Source: Jatrophihabitans sp. GAS493
Lineage (GTDB): Bacteria; Actinomycetota; Actinomycetes; Mycobacteriales; Jatrophihabitantaceae
Direction of reading: 5' to 3'
NCBI RefSeq assembly: GCF_900230215.1
Contig: NZ_LT907982.1
Span: forward strand, 620,001 to 684,000
DNA: 64,000 nt
This document shows, one piece after another, positions 7,916 to 17,589 of this stretch. The notes beneath the pieces are model-generated. The model worked only from the letters and a program-made list of their open reading frames with translations. It ran no database searches and had not been told where the DNA came from. Made by a program: the position numbers and the translations under genes. How positions within the stretch are numbered: position 1 is the first letter of the stretch; every line of letters starts with the position of its first letter.

Positions 7916-9826
7916 ATGACGCTGCTGGAAGATCCGACCGCCGCCGAGACTCCGCCCTTTCTGAGGTTCGCGGACGCCGCGATCGCGCTGGCCCTGCTGG
8001 ATCGGAACCAGACCTCCCTTGAAAGCAGCGCCGACCTTGAAAGCAGCGCCGACCTTGAAAGCAGCGCCGATGCTCCCGCCGGTGCCGACTCCCCCGATGC
8101 CGACTCCCCCGGTGCCCTGCGGGTAGCCTTCGCCGCCGCGCAGGCTGAGCTGGTCGCCAGCGCCGGCGAGGCCTCGGCCTTCTCTGCACTGGCCGCCAAC
8201 GCCTTCGCCACCGGCGCGTCGATGGAGTTGCTGGCGATCCTGGTCGCCTGCGAGACCGACATCGTGCGCGGGGCCCGAGTCGCTGCGCTGAGCGGCGCCA
8301 CCCGCCCGTCCCGGCTGACCCTGGGGGCGGCCACTCGGCTGCTCGGCGGGATCAGCGCCTGTACCGCGGCGACCGGACCCAGCTCACCGCTGCGCCGCGG
8401 TGCCCTGATCGACGTCATCCAGGAGGGCCCCTGGTCGACCGCGGAGATCGCCCTCTCCCCAACCGTTGTCTGGGCCCTGGCCGGCGACCAGTCGCCCGAC
8501 CCGGACCTTCCGGTCGGGAGCTGGATGATGGAGAGCGGCGACAGCGGCGACGCCACCGATCGGCTGGCCTTCGTCTTCGGAGCCGACCGCACCCGCCGTC
8601 GCGAGCTGGCCGCCGGCCGCTGCGCGGGCAACCGTTTCGTGGTCTGCTCCGTACCCGACACCGAGGCCGGCTGGGCCGCGGTCGTGCGCGAGGCCACGGT
8701 CACCGGCAGCGGCGTGATCCTGGAGTTGACCGATGGCCTCCCGGTGGCCGGCCGTCGCTGGATCGAGCTGGCCAGCCACCTGATCTGGGGCGTCACCAGC
8801 GCCTCCGAGCTCGCCCTGACCGAGCTGCCGATGGGATCCCGGATGGAGTACACGGCCAGCGACGACGTCGTATCCGACCTCGAGTGGCAGGCCGCCTTCG
8901 GGGCCGAAGTGCCCCGCCTGCACCGGCTCAGCGCCCACCAGCTCGATCTCGTCAGCTCGGCCTACCCGGCCGTGGGCGGCGATATCGACGTGGCGGTACG
9001 GCGGCTGCTGGCCGGCCCCTTGGGCACGCTCACCCGCCGCATCAGGCCCAGTAAGAGCTGGAACGACCTGATCCTCAGCGATCAGAAGCTCGATCAGTTG
9101 CGCACGATCGTCGCCCGCTACCGGCACGCGGACACCGTCTACGACGACTGGGGACTGGCGTCGATGGCCGGGCGCGGGATCGTCTCGCTCTTCACCGGCC
9201 CGTCCGGCACCGGCAAGACGCTGGCCGCCGAGGTCATCGCCAGCGCCCTCGAACTGGATATGTACCGCATCGACCTCTCCTCGGTGGTGAGCAAGTACAT
9301 CGGCGAGACGGAGCAGAACCTGGAGAAGCTCTTCGCCGCGGCATCGGCCGGCAACTCGGTGCTCTTCTTCGACGAGGCCGACTCCCTCTTCGGCAAGCGC
9401 TCGGAGGTGAAGGACGGCCGTGATCGCTACGCCAACCTCGAGGTCTCCTACCTGCTGCAGCGGCTGGAGAACTACGACGGCGTGGTCGTGCTGGCCACCA
9501 ACCTTCCGAAGAACATTGACGATGCCTTCCTGCGCCGCATTCACGAGATCGTCGACTTCCTACCCCCCGGCCCGGAGGAGCGGCGCGCCATCTGGAGCCG
9601 GCTGCTCGACGGGGCCGTCATCCCGTGCGGCGACATCGACGTCGAGTACCTCGCGGCCAAGTTCGAGATCACGGGCGGCCTGATCCGCAACGTCGTCATC
9701 GGCGCGGCGTTCCGGGCGGCCAACGACGACCAGCCGCTGTCGATGAGTCACGTCCTTCCGGCGCTGGCCGGCGAGTACCGCAAGCTCGGCCGGATCGTGA
9801 AGGCCGAGGATTTCTATGCCCGCTGA
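7916..9826 (+). CDS. AAA+ ATPase of the eCIS type (Pvc15/Afp15-like)
   Basis: This 636-residue protein has a poorly conserved N-terminal half and a CDC48-like AAA+ module in the C-terminal ~250 residues. Visible motifs are Walker A GPSGTGKT (residues 428-435), Walker B LFFDEAD (about 482-488), a sensor 'VVVLATN' and arginine finger region 'DAFLRRI'. One ATPase of this kind is a hallmark of eCIS loci (Pvc15, Afp15), where it is thought to act in assembly or cargo loading. The N-terminal part carries three in-frame copies of the hexapeptide LESSAD and an Asp/Ser/Pro-rich segment. Its last 11 bases overlap the start of the next gene, so the pair is probably translationally coupled. Confidence 0.9.
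   Translation: MTLLEDPTAAETPPFLRFADAAIALALLDRNQTSLESSADLESSADLESSADAPAGADSPDADSPGALRVAFAAAQAELVASAGEASAFSALAANAFATGASMELLAILVACETDIVRGARVAALSGATRPSRLTLGAATRLLGGISACTAATGPSSPLRRGALIDVIQEGPWSTAEIALSPTVVWALAGDQSPDPDLPVGSWMMESGDSGDATDRLAFVFGADRTRRRELAAGRCAGNRFVVCSVPDTEAGWAAVVREATVTGSGVILELTDGLPVAGRRWIELASHLIWGVTSASELALTELPMGSRMEYTASDDVVSDLEWQAAFGAEVPRLHRLSAHQLDLVSSAYPAVGGDIDVAVRRLLAGPLGTLTRRIRPSKSWNDLILSDQKLDQLRTIVARYRHADTVYDDWGLASMAGRGIVSLFTGPSGTGKTLAAEVIASALELDMYRIDLSSVVSKYIGETEQNLEKLFAAASAGNSVLFFDEADSLFGKRSEVKDGRDRYANLEVSYLLQRLENYDGVVVLATNLPKNIDDAFLRRIHEIVDFLPPGPEERRAIWSRLLDGAVIPCGDIDVEYLAAKFEITGGLIRNVVIGAAFRAANDDQPLSMSHVLPALAGEYRKLGRIVKAEDFYAR
8018..8071. repeat. Three 18-bp direct repeats in the AAA+ gene
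   Basis: The unit CTTGAAAGCAGCGCCGAC occurs three times head to tail (the last differs in its final base), coding for LESSAD three times. Being a multiple of three it keeps the frame, and it lies in the flexible N-terminal part of the ATPase. Confidence 0.95.
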
Positions 9827-11789
9827 TCAGCCTGACCGGCTAGCCGCTCGGCCGCCGCTGGCCGCCGAGCTCATCCCCGCCGAGCCGGTGCGGGCTGCCC
9901 TTCGCGTCAAGGCGACCCTCCACGTCGGAGCCGCCGACGACGCCGCCGAGGCCGACGCCGACCGGCGCGCCGGGGTGGCCCTGCAGAACCTGGCCAACCT
10001 CCCCCCGGCCGACCTCGAGTTCGATGAATCGCGCATCCATCGGGTCCACCAGCCCGCGCCGACGAGCAGCGCTCCAGCCGCCATCGGACGAGACGGCGGC
10101 CAGCTCGACGAACAGACCCAGCGGGGCATCGACACCGCCCGGGGCTCCGGGCAGCCGCTCGCCGGCCCAGTGCGCGCCTCTATGGAGCACGCCTTCGGGG
10201 TCGACTTCGGGCAGGTGCGCATCCACGACACCAGCAACGCCAGCCGGATCTCACGCTCGATCTCGGCCCAGGCCTTCACCACCGGCAACGACATCTTCTT
10301 CGCCGAGGGCGTCTACCAGCCGGACTCACCGCTCGGCCAGCGGGTGCTGGCCCACGAGCTCGCCCACACCGTTCAGCAGCGTGGTAGCTCGCTCGCCCGG
10401 CTCACCGACCCTCGCACCATCCACCGCGTCTACACCGACTTCCCCACGAAGGCGGTCTGGAAGTCCGACTCCGACGTCTCTATGTCCGGCCGATCGAAGG
10501 AGCTGCTCAGGATCGACAACGCCGTCGCCGACTACGACTCCGAACGCAACAACCCCGATCTCGCGGTCAAGCGCCAGCTGATGCAGGACATCTTCGACTG
10601 GATCGAGAAGTGGGAGTCGGCCAAGGGGACGGCCGGTCTGGCCAATAGCGACCGGGCCCCCGCCATCGCCGACCTGAAGACGCTGGCCGCAGCGAAGATC
10701 AGCGAGAACCTGGACGCCCACGCCGTCGCGCTGGCCCCGCTGGCCAAGGAGTACCGCGACGCCGCCGCGCAGCGCGACTACGCGACCACCGCCTACAAGG
10801 CGAAGGAGCTCGGCACCAAGCACTCCCGCTTCTTCGTCGAAACCGCGACCGCGGCACTCACCACGAACAACATGGCGGAATGGGCAACGCTCTTCTTCAC
10901 CATGCCGCAGGACTACGTGGGGGCCCGCCCCTTCGACTCGCAGACCCTCGCCAAGGTGGCCGACTTCTCCTGGCTGACCAGTGCTCAGGTCGACAACGCG
11001 CTGAAGTACTTGATCAAGCCCAGCGCCGCCGGAACCAGCGCGACCCAGTTCCTGCAGATGCTGCAGGTCCAGAAGTTCCGACGCGCACTGGTCGCCGCCG
11101 CGCGCCCGACGGCACGGGCCGAACTCATGGAGATGCCGTTGATGCGGATCGCGACGGCCGCCGACACCGACATCGCCACCAAGGGGGCGAACCCCTCCAT
11201 CACGGCCATCGCCGACAGCGTCTTCAGCGCTTTCCTGGGCGACCAGCCGATCTCCGCACTTGGTTACGGGGCCAGCACCGCCGAGTTCGATGCCAAGAAG
11301 TTCCTGCTCGGCAATTCACCGCAGGCCAAGCGGGCGCCCTGCATGACGCTGAGCAACATGCTCACCGATGTCCTCAACGCGGTACTCCCCAAGGGCGATC
11401 CCCGGGCTACTCCGATCGCGATAAAGAACCCGGCGTCGATGCTGACCAAGCCGCTGGCCACCATCGGCACCGGCAACGGCATCCTGACTCGTGAGCCCGG
11501 ATTCAAGGGCAATGTCGAGCGCTTCGGCACCGTCGTCGGGCACGCCGCGGTCAATCGGATCTTCTTCAGCCACGGTCATGAGTGGCTGCAGGTCGGCGAT
11601 ACGGAGTACGACCCGACGCTCGGCGTCAGCGGCCCGGTCGGCACCGTCGCGAGCCTCGTCGAGGCGACGACATATGCGGCCAAGGGGAAGGCCTACCTCG
11701 GCAGCGACGGCACCAAGGTCACCCGGAACAACCACGTGCCACCCGGCGGCAAGGCCATGCTCTTCAATCGCTCAGTCGTGATCGTGTAA
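9816..11789 (+). CDS. eCIS-core (DUF4157) protein with transglutaminase-like C-terminal region, candidate effector
   Basis: The first ~60 residues carry the segment 'VGAADDAAEADADR', shared with the next protein. The eCIS core domain (DUF4157) follows, with 'VDFGQVRIHDT', 'AFTTGNDIFFAEGVY' and the zinc-peptidase-like motif HELAH (residues 180-184). The middle (about 200-500) is helical. The C-terminal ~150 residues contain Cys509 ('RAPCMTLSNM'), then 'HGHEWLQVGDTEYDPTLG' with His588 and Asp599. The spacing and surroundings of this His/Asp resemble the 'HAW...DPT' block of transglutaminase-like or papain-fold enzymes. In eCIS loci DUF4157 proteins are often loaded cargo, so an injected protease, deamidase or crosslinking toxin is a reasonable guess, but the C-terminal assignment is inference. 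The start overlaps the ATPase stop by 11 bases. Confidence 0.8.
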   Translation: MPADQPDRLAARPPLAAELIPAEPVRAALRVKATLHVGAADDAAEADADRRAGVALQNLANLPPADLEFDESRIHRVHQPAPTSSAPAAIGRDGGQLDEQTQRGIDTARGSGQPLAGPVRASMEHAFGVDFGQVRIHDTSNASRISRSISAQAFTTGNDIFFAEGVYQPDSPLGQRVLAHELAHTVQQRGSSLARLTDPRTIHRVYTDFPTKAVWKSDSDVSMSGRSKELLRIDNAVADYDSERNNPDLAVKRQLMQDIFDWIEKWESAKGTAGLANSDRAPAIADLKTLAAAKISENLDAHAVALAPLAKEYRDAAAQRDYATTAYKAKELGTKHSRFFVETATAALTTNNMAEWATLFFTMPQDYVGARPFDSQTLAKVADFSWLTSAQVDNALKYLIKPSAAGTSATQFLQMLQVQKFRRALVAAARPTARAELMEMPLMRIATAADTDIATKGANPSITAIADSVFSAFLGDQPISALGYGASTAEFDAKKFLLGNSPQAKRAPCMTLSNMLTDVLNAVLPKGDPRATPIAIKNPASMLTKPLATIGTGNGILTREPGFKGNVERFGTVVGHAAVNRIFFSHGHEWLQVGDTEYDPTLGVSGPVGTVASLVEATTYAAKGKAYLGSDGTKVTRNNHVPPGGKAMLFNRSVVIV

Positions 11790-11840
11790 CACCAACCCGC
11801 CCCACAGAACGTTGCCGTGTCCGCATTCGATGGGAGAACG

Positions 11841-14786
11841 ATGTCCGGTCAGCACGCGACCAGATCCGCTGAGCCGTCTCACGAGCCGGTGCCGGCACCG
11901 GCTCGCCTGACGGTGGGGGCCGCCGACGACGTGGCCGAGGCCGACGCTGATCGACTCGCCGAGCAGGCGCTGAGCAACCTCGCGCAGCAGCCGGCGGTCG
12001 AGCTGCAGTTCGCCCCCGGCCGGATCTCCCGAGCCCATCAGCCGGCGCCGGCCGGCGGGGGCGCGGTATCCGGCGCGATCGGGCGGGCCGGCGGCGCATT
12101 GGACGCCGGAACTCAGCTGGGGATCGACAGCGCGCGGGGCTCCGGGCGGCCGCTGGAGGGCGAGGTTCGGTCGAGCATGGAGACGGCGTTCGGGGCGGAC
12201 TTCTCCCGGGTCCGCATCCATGACACCCCGACCGCCAGCCGCATCTCGCGCTCCATCTCCGCCACCGCCTTCACCACCGGCAACGACATCTTCTTCAGCC
12301 AGGGCGCGTACCAGCCGCAGTCGCCGGAGGGGCAGCACGTTCTGGCCCACGAGCTCGCCCATACCGTCCAGCAGAAATCGAGTGGCATTCAGCGGCTCTG
12401 GCCCTTCGACAAGAGCGATGAGGATAAGACCAACGAGGCGGCGGCCAAGGCGAAGAAGAAGGCGCTGATCAAGGCACGCGCCGAGATGAAGGCCAAAGAC
12501 GCCGCGGCCCGCCTGGAGGCCAAGCGCATCAACGAGACGACCAAGGCCGAGAAAGCGAAGATCGCCGGCAGCTACGCCGGCGCCAAGACCGCGAAGAACG
12601 ACAAATCCGGCCAGCACAAGACGCTCGAACGGGACTTCCAGATGTACCTGGACCGCGAGCAGGCCGCCCGGGCGCAGGCCCGCCACGACATCACCGGTGG
12701 GGTCGGCACGGCGGAGAAGAACGTGGCCGCCGATCTGGCCGAGGAGGAGGCGGCCGATCGGGTCTGGAGCGGAGCCCCGGTGCGCATCCGAGCCTTCCGG
12801 CCGCTGCGCTTCGATGAGTTCGACCGGGCGTTGAACGAGGTTCGGCAGGTGGCCGCGCAGGGCCTGGCCGACGAACAGGGGGAGGCCGCGAGTCTGCTGG
12901 AGGCCAACGAGAAGGCCCACGGCGCGCCCCTGAAGCCGGAGAAGGCGGTCAAGAAGGTCAAGGAGAAGCGGCAGCTCGATCGGGCGCAGGTACGAGCCGC
13001 CGAAAGCAAGGGCCAGAACCCGATCGACGCGGCCGCGGCCGACATGCAGAAGGCCGAGGCCACAGCGGCGGCGAAGATCAGCAAGCGCCCGATGGGGGTG
13101 GGCGAGACCGAGCGGGCGAAGGCCGACGCAGCCCGCAAGGGACCGGAGGAGAAGTACGGGCCCAACGACGACCTGGAGGACGCCAAGACCTACACCGGCT
13201 ACGCCGCAACGGCGGCCAAAACCGCCGGCGGAGCCACCAAGACCGGGACGAAGGGCGTGGTGCACGGCCACGTCGGCGGAGCCACCGAGGGACCACAGTC
13301 AGCGATCGCCGAGGTGGTCGGGGCGAGCGTCGCCGGCCTCGGTTATGTCATGGCGCTTATCTCCGACCTGCTGGCCTTCGCCGGCACGGTCACCGACATC
13401 AAACGGGGAATCGCCGATCCGGGCGCCAAGCTGCAGGCCACCCGCCAAGCCGTCGCCGTCGTCTCCGACGCCGCCTCCGTCACCCGGGCCGCCCTCTACT
13501 CAGCCCGCGAGGGCGTGCAGAACTTCGGCGGTGCGGCCACGGTGGCCACCGAGGCGGGCAGCGCGCTACCGATCGTCGGCTTGATCATCTCGGTACTCGC
13601 GGCCATCGACGACGCGCTGGAACTGGTGCCGCGCTCACAGCGCCTGGGCACCGGCCTGGAGTCGGTCGACGTCGCCGTGCTGGCCGGGAAGGCGCCGCTG
13701 GCCGCATCACTGGACCGGGTGAACTCCCGCAACGCCCAGCTGGTCGAGCAGTCCACCTTCTCGCTGGCCAAGAACTCCACCATGATCGGCCTGCACGTCG
13801 CCGAGATCGCCAGCGCCGGCGGCTTCGGCATCCCGATGGCGGCCAAGCTCGCCGTCGGCATCACCAGCCTGGCTCACTCGCTCGGGCACACCATCTACGA
13901 CACCGTCGGTGAGAGTCGCTCGTCGGATGCGAAGAAGGCGTTCAGCGTCAAGCACGAGGAGGGCGCGTCCCGCAACGTCGTGAAATACGACATCGGCAGC
14001 TCGGTCGACATCGTGATCGTCGCCGCCCAGAAGCACAAGCTCGACTACGCAAGGAAGATCCTCCTCGAGTACGGGGTCACCGAAACCGAGATCACCTCGA
14101 TGCGGCTGCACGAACTGCGCGAGAAGGTGCTCGACGGGCTGGAGGCCGAAGGCGATCCGAAGACGGTCAAGGAGAAGATCGACGAGGCGAAGGAGTCGAT
14201 CTCCGAGACCCTCGGCATCGAGAAGAAGCCGACCGGGCAGAAGAAGGAGGAGAAGTCGACCCTGGCCAAGGTGGTGGCCGCGCCGGTCGCCGTCGGCTCG
14301 GGTATCGCCGCGCTCCCCGGGATGATCGGGACAGCGCTCACCGACGTCAAGCACAAGCATTCCGAGGCCAAGGAGCTCGTCGATGCCAAGAACAAGCTGA
14401 ACTACGGCGGCAACAGCGGTCGGGGCATCGGCGCCCGGGCCCAGCACATGGTGCGGGACAGCAAGAAGATCGAGAAGTCCTACGCCAAGGTTCGCTTCGA
14501 CCTGGCCGCCGACGGGGCGGACGTCGAGACGCTCCCCCGCACGGCGGAGGACAAGAAGAAGCGGGCCAAGGTGGCGGCGGCCAAGATCGAGACGACGAGC
14601 CAGGGCGGGGCCCGCAAGATCGACCCGGCCTTCATTCAGCGGGTGACCGACGCCAGCGACGTCGAGCTCTTCACGATCTTCGAGAGCATCGACCGGAAGG
14701 ACCCGCTCATCGTGCCGAACCTGGAGTTCCTCGAGTACGAAGCCACCCGGCGCTCGGCCGAGGTCAAGAAGAAGGCGAAACGATGA
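11841..14786 (+). CDS. Large eCIS-core (DUF4157) protein with coiled-coil and hydrophobic segments
   Basis: The ATG at 11841 is preceded by GGGAG at 11832-11836, which decides the start over an in-frame GTG 24 bases upstream; the product has 981 residues. The N-terminus ('VGAADDVAEADADR') and core domain ('RVRIHDTPTASRISRSIS', HELAH at 170-174) closely match the preceding protein. After the core comes a Lys/Ala/Glu-rich, probably coiled-coil part (about 190-440). A central part has several Gly/Ala-rich hydrophobic stretches, for example around 'VVGASVAGLGYVMALISDLL' and 'GLIISVLAAIDDAL'. A charged, Lys-rich C-terminus follows. The hydrophobic stretches could suit a membrane-active cargo or a tape-measure-like part, but no catalytic motif is recognised. 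The gene ends in an ATGA overlap with the next. Confidence 0.8.
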   Translation: MSGQHATRSAEPSHEPVPAPARLTVGAADDVAEADADRLAEQALSNLAQQPAVELQFAPGRISRAHQPAPAGGGAVSGAIGRAGGALDAGTQLGIDSARGSGRPLEGEVRSSMETAFGADFSRVRIHDTPTASRISRSISATAFTTGNDIFFSQGAYQPQSPEGQHVLAHELAHTVQQKSSGIQRLWPFDKSDEDKTNEAAAKAKKKALIKARAEMKAKDAAARLEAKRINETTKAEKAKIAGSYAGAKTAKNDKSGQHKTLERDFQMYLDREQAARAQARHDITGGVGTAEKNVAADLAEEEAADRVWSGAPVRIRAFRPLRFDEFDRALNEVRQVAAQGLADEQGEAASLLEANEKAHGAPLKPEKAVKKVKEKRQLDRAQVRAAESKGQNPIDAAAADMQKAEATAAAKISKRPMGVGETERAKADAARKGPEEKYGPNDDLEDAKTYTGYAATAAKTAGGATKTGTKGVVHGHVGGATEGPQSAIAEVVGASVAGLGYVMALISDLLAFAGTVTDIKRGIADPGAKLQATRQAVAVVSDAASVTRAALYSAREGVQNFGGAATVATEAGSALPIVGLIISVLAAIDDALELVPRSQRLGTGLESVDVAVLAGKAPLAASLDRVNSRNAQLVEQSTFSLAKNSTMIGLHVAEIASAGGFGIPMAAKLAVGITSLAHSLGHTIYDTVGESRSSDAKKAFSVKHEEGASRNVVKYDIGSSVDIVIVAAQKHKLDYARKILLEYGVTETEITSMRLHELREKVLDGLEAEGDPKTVKEKIDEAKESISETLGIEKKPTGQKKEEKSTLAKVVAAPVAVGSGIAALPGMIGTALTDVKHKHSEAKELVDAKNKLNYGGNSGRGIGARAQHMVRDSKKIEKSYAKVRFDLAADGADVETLPRTAEDKKKRAKVAAAKIETTSQGGARKIDPAFIQRVTDASDVELFTIFESIDRKDPLIVPNLEFLEYEATRRSAEVKKKAKR

Positions 14787-15301
14787 GCGGCCCGAAGCCA
14801 CTTCACCGACCGTTACGGAGTTCGGCCGAGCGGGTCTACCTCGACAACGGCTGGCCGGCCACGGCGATGGAGGATGGCACCGGCTTCACCCTCTACATCG
14901 AGGGCAGCGAGAACGCCTGGTCGGCACTGGCCCTCACCGACGACGAGTCGTCCAGCTTCGCCTTCTATTCGCTGTCGCCGGTGGACGCCGCCCCGGCCGA
15001 CCTCGACCGGATGGCCGAGTACCTGCATCGGGCCAACCTCGGGCTGCTCAGCGGCACCTTCGAACTCGACTACGACAGCGGTGAGGTGCGCCTGCGCAGC
15101 GGCCTCGACTTCGCGACGCTCTCCCCAGAACTGCTGGCCGACGACGCCGTCCTCGACTCGATCCTGCTGGACCTGTCGGCGGCCAACGTCGGCACCTTCG
15201 ACCGCTACCTGGTCGGGTTGGTGGCGATCACGCTGGGCAGCGGCGATCCGGCCGACATCATCCGGGAGATCGAGCAACCGGAGCCCGACGAGATCAGCTG
15301 A
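14783..15301 (+). CDS. YbjN-like small protein, possible chaperone of the eCIS cargo
   Basis: This 172-residue acidic protein (end '[11 protein letters not shown]') resembles YbjN/type III secretion chaperone-like proteins. It has a '[20 protein letters not shown]' helix, then '[17 protein letters not shown]' strands, then 'LTxLDRYLVGL'-type helices. YbjN-like folds resemble secretion chaperones that bind an effector before export. It overlaps the 981-residue eCIS-core gene by four bases (ATGA), so the two are made together. That context, the low pI and the small size support a cargo-chaperone role, but this is inference. Its 3' end overlaps the convergent epimerase gene by eight bases. Confidence 0.6.
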   Translation: MSGPKPLHRPLRSSAERVYLDNGWPATAMEDGTGFTLYIEGSENAWSALALTDDESSSFAFYSLSPVDAAPADLDRMAEYLHRANLGLLSGTFELDYDSGEVRLRSGLDFATLSPELLADDAVLDSILLDLSAANVGTFDRYLVGLVAITLGSGDPADIIREIEQPEPDEIS

Positions 15302-16298
15302 GGATCTGCTCCGCCTGGAACCGCGCGATGAGCTCAGCCTCGCGCTGTGGGCTCAACCCGGCCTTGCGGGGACGGGTCAGACCGGCCGTCTGCTCCCAGG
15401 CCAGTGTGTCGGTCAGCTGTTCGGCGATGGAGCGATGACGCAGTCCAGCCGCCGTCGCGGCCGCGCCGGAGCGGGCCGCGAAGCCACCCCAACCGGGCTC
15501 GACGATCCACATCGGGATCGACTCCTCACCCATGAACTCCTCGACGCCCTGTTCGACCAGCCAACTGCTGGGAATCGACACGACCGGGCCGGAATGCCCT
15601 CCGATTGCGCGCGACTGCGCGATCCACTCCTGAAACGGAGTCGTCGCACCGACCGCGTTGAAGGTTGAAGTGAGTCCACTTTCGGCACCAGCCAGCAACC
15701 AGGCGGCGAGGTCACGGACGTCGATGGACTGGGTCGGGGCGTCGGGCGCATCCGGCACCAGCATCGGCGTCTGCCGATCGCGGGCGGCCCGGGCCACCCA
15801 GTACCCGGTGCGGTCGGAGTGGTCGCCCGGCCCGCCGATCAGGCCGGCCCGGGCGATCAGCAGCCGATCGCCGACGGCATCGCCGCAGGCCAGCTCGCAG
15901 GCCGCCTTCGCCGCGCCGTACTCGGCCCGGGTCACGACTTCCAGGTCGGTTGCCGGGAGGATGGGCGCTGACTCGTCGGCCCCGACCTCGTCGTGTGTGG
16001 CATAGACGCTGGCCGAGGAGACGTAGCTCCAGTGCCGGGCCGTCGGCGCGATCGCGGCCAGCGCAGCCCGGACGAAGCCGGGCTGCCAGGAGACCTCGAA
16101 GACCGCCCCCCACTCCCGTCCGCGGAGCGCGTCGTAGGCATCCGGGCGACTCCTATCGGCGGTGACGAGCTGCGCTCCGTCGGCCACCGATCCGCTCTCA
16201 CCGCGAGCCAGGCAGGTGACGGAGTGGCCCCGCCGCAGCGCCGCCGCGGAGATCTCGCGCCCCAGCCAGGCGGTCCCGCCGAGCACCAACACGTCCAT
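15294..16298 (-). CDS. NAD-dependent epimerase/dehydratase-family protein (extended SDR)
   Basis: The product starts '[16 protein letters not shown]', a GxxxxxG-type Rossmann nucleotide-binding loop. It has 'YVSSASVYA' at the active-site strand and '[10 protein letters not shown]' as the YxxxK catalytic pair, so it belongs to the extended short-chain dehydrogenases. I chose the ATG at 16298 because it places the Rossmann motif at the N-terminus, as in the family; a longer frame reaches 16448. The substrate is unknown. It converges on the YbjN-like gene and is divergent from the aminotransferase, with 68 bases between for both promoters. Confidence 0.8.
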   Translation of the reverse strand: MDVLVLGGTAWLGREISAAALRRGHSVTCLARGESGSVADGAQLVTADRSRPDAYDALRGREWGAVFEVSWQPGFVRAALAAIAPTARHWSYVSSASVYATHDEVGADESAPILPATDLEVVTRAEYGAAKAACELACGDAVGDRLLIARAGLIGGPGDHSDRTGYWVARAARDRQTPMLVPDAPDAPTQSIDVRDLAAWLLAGAESGLTSTFNAVGATTPFQEWIAQSRAIGGHSGPVVSIPSSWLVEQGVEEFMGEESIPMWIVEPGWGGFAARSGAAATAAGLRHRSIAEQLTDTLAWEQTAGLTRPRKAGLSPQREAELIARFQAEQILS

Positions 16299-16366
16299 AC
16301 CTGGCACTAAACCAGCCCTCGATAAAACGGTCGAGCATCGATCGCTCTCCGCGTAATGTCCCGGCC

Positions 16367-17584
16367 ATGAGTCAGCCGACGACAGCCACCGCGCCACCCG
16401 GGCCGCCACCCGTCTTTGCCCGGCGGATCGCCGGGGTGGCCAGCTCACCGGTGCGCGAACTGCTGGCGCTCATCGCCCGTCCGGGGGTGATCTCCTTCGC
16501 CGGGGGACTTCCGGCGCCGGAGCTCTTCGACCTGCCCGGGCTGCGGGATGCCTTCGCCACCGCGCTCAGCGACGACGCCGGACGCCGCAGCCTGCAGTAC
16601 GCCCCGACCGAGGGCAACCATGAACTCCGCGAACTCGTCGCGGCACGGCTGACCGACCGCGAGCTTCCGACCGCCCCTGAGCACCTGCTGGTCACCACCG
16701 GCTCGCAGCAGGCCCTCACCCTGGTCGCCACCGCACTCCTCGACCCGGGCGCGGTGGTCGCCGTCGAGGAGCCGACCTACCTGGCCGCGCTGCAAAGCTT
16801 CCAGCTGGCCGGTGCCCGCATCGTCCCGGTGGCCGGCGACCGCGACGGGATCCTCCCCGACGCGCTGGCCGCGGTGATCCGGCGCGAACGCCCGACGCTG
16901 CTCTACCTCGTGCCGACCTTCGCCAACCCGACCGGCCGCACCCTCACCGCGCCCCGACGTAGGGCGGTCGCCGAGCTCGCCGAGGCGCACGGGCTGTGGG
17001 TCGTCGAGGACGACCCGTACGGGGAACTGAGGTATGCCGGTCAGCGGCTGACCCCGCTGGCCGCCGAGCCCGCGGCCGCCGGGCGGGTCGTCTATCTCGG
17101 GAGCTTCTCCAAGGTCGGCGCTCCCGGTCTGCGACTGGGGTGGCTGCGGGCACCGGCCGACCTGCTGGCCCGCCTCACCGTGGTGAAGCAGGCGGCCGAC
17201 CTGCACACCTCGACGGTCGACCAGGCGGCGGCCGCGGCCTACCTGCGCACGCACGACCTGAACGCTCATATCGAGACGCTGCGCACGGAGTACCGACGAC
17301 GCCGGGACGCGATGACGGCGGCGCTGCCGCGAGTGCTTCCACCCGGCTCGGAGTGGAGCGAGCCGGACGGCGGCATGTTCGTCTGGGTGCGGCTGCCAGG
17401 CGCCGTGGACGCCGCCGCGCTGCTGCCGGTGGCGTTGAGCCACGAAGTCGCCTTCGTCCCCGGTGCGCCGTTCTACGCCGCTGAGCCGGATCCGGCCACC
17501 CTGCGGCTCTCCTTCACCGCGCACACTCCGGGCGAGATCACCGAGGGCATGCGGCGCCTGAGCCGGGTCTTCGCCGGCGTCTAG
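16367..17584 (+). CDS. PLP-dependent aminotransferase, class I/II (2-aminoadipate transaminase-like)
   Basis: The 405-residue protein has the fold-type I pattern: '[12 protein letters not shown]', '[29 protein letters not shown]' split across the cofactor pocket, '[13 protein letters not shown]', '[12 protein letters not shown]' and the Schiff-base lysine in '[17 protein letters not shown]'. This is the LysN/MocR-type aminotransferase domain without the MocR DNA-binding head. Members act on branched-chain, aromatic or 2-aminoadipate substrates; the substrate cannot be told here. A cobalamin riboswitch follows its stop within a few bases, so it is not part of the bluB unit. Confidence 0.85.
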   Translation: MSQPTTATAPPGPPPVFARRIAGVASSPVRELLALIARPGVISFAGGLPAPELFDLPGLRDAFATALSDDAGRRSLQYAPTEGNHELRELVAARLTDRELPTAPEHLLVTTGSQQALTLVATALLDPGAVVAVEEPTYLAALQSFQLAGARIVPVAGDRDGILPDALAAVIRRERPTLLYLVPTFANPTGRTLTAPRRRAVAELAEAHGLWVVEDDPYGELRYAGQRLTPLAAEPAAAGRVVYLGSFSKVGAPGLRLGWLRAPADLLARLTVVKQAADLHTSTVDQAAAAAYLRTHDLNAHIETLRTEYRRRRDAMTAALPRVLPPGSEWSEPDGGMFVWVRLPGAVDAAALLPVALSHEVAFVPGAPFYAAEPDPATLRLSFTAHTPGEITEGMRRLSRVFAGV

Positions 17585-17589
17585 GGCAG

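Noticed and set aside
11817-11840. GTG start eight codons before the chosen start of the 981-residue protein
   Set aside because: No ribosome-binding site in front; GGGAG is correctly placed for the ATG at 11841.
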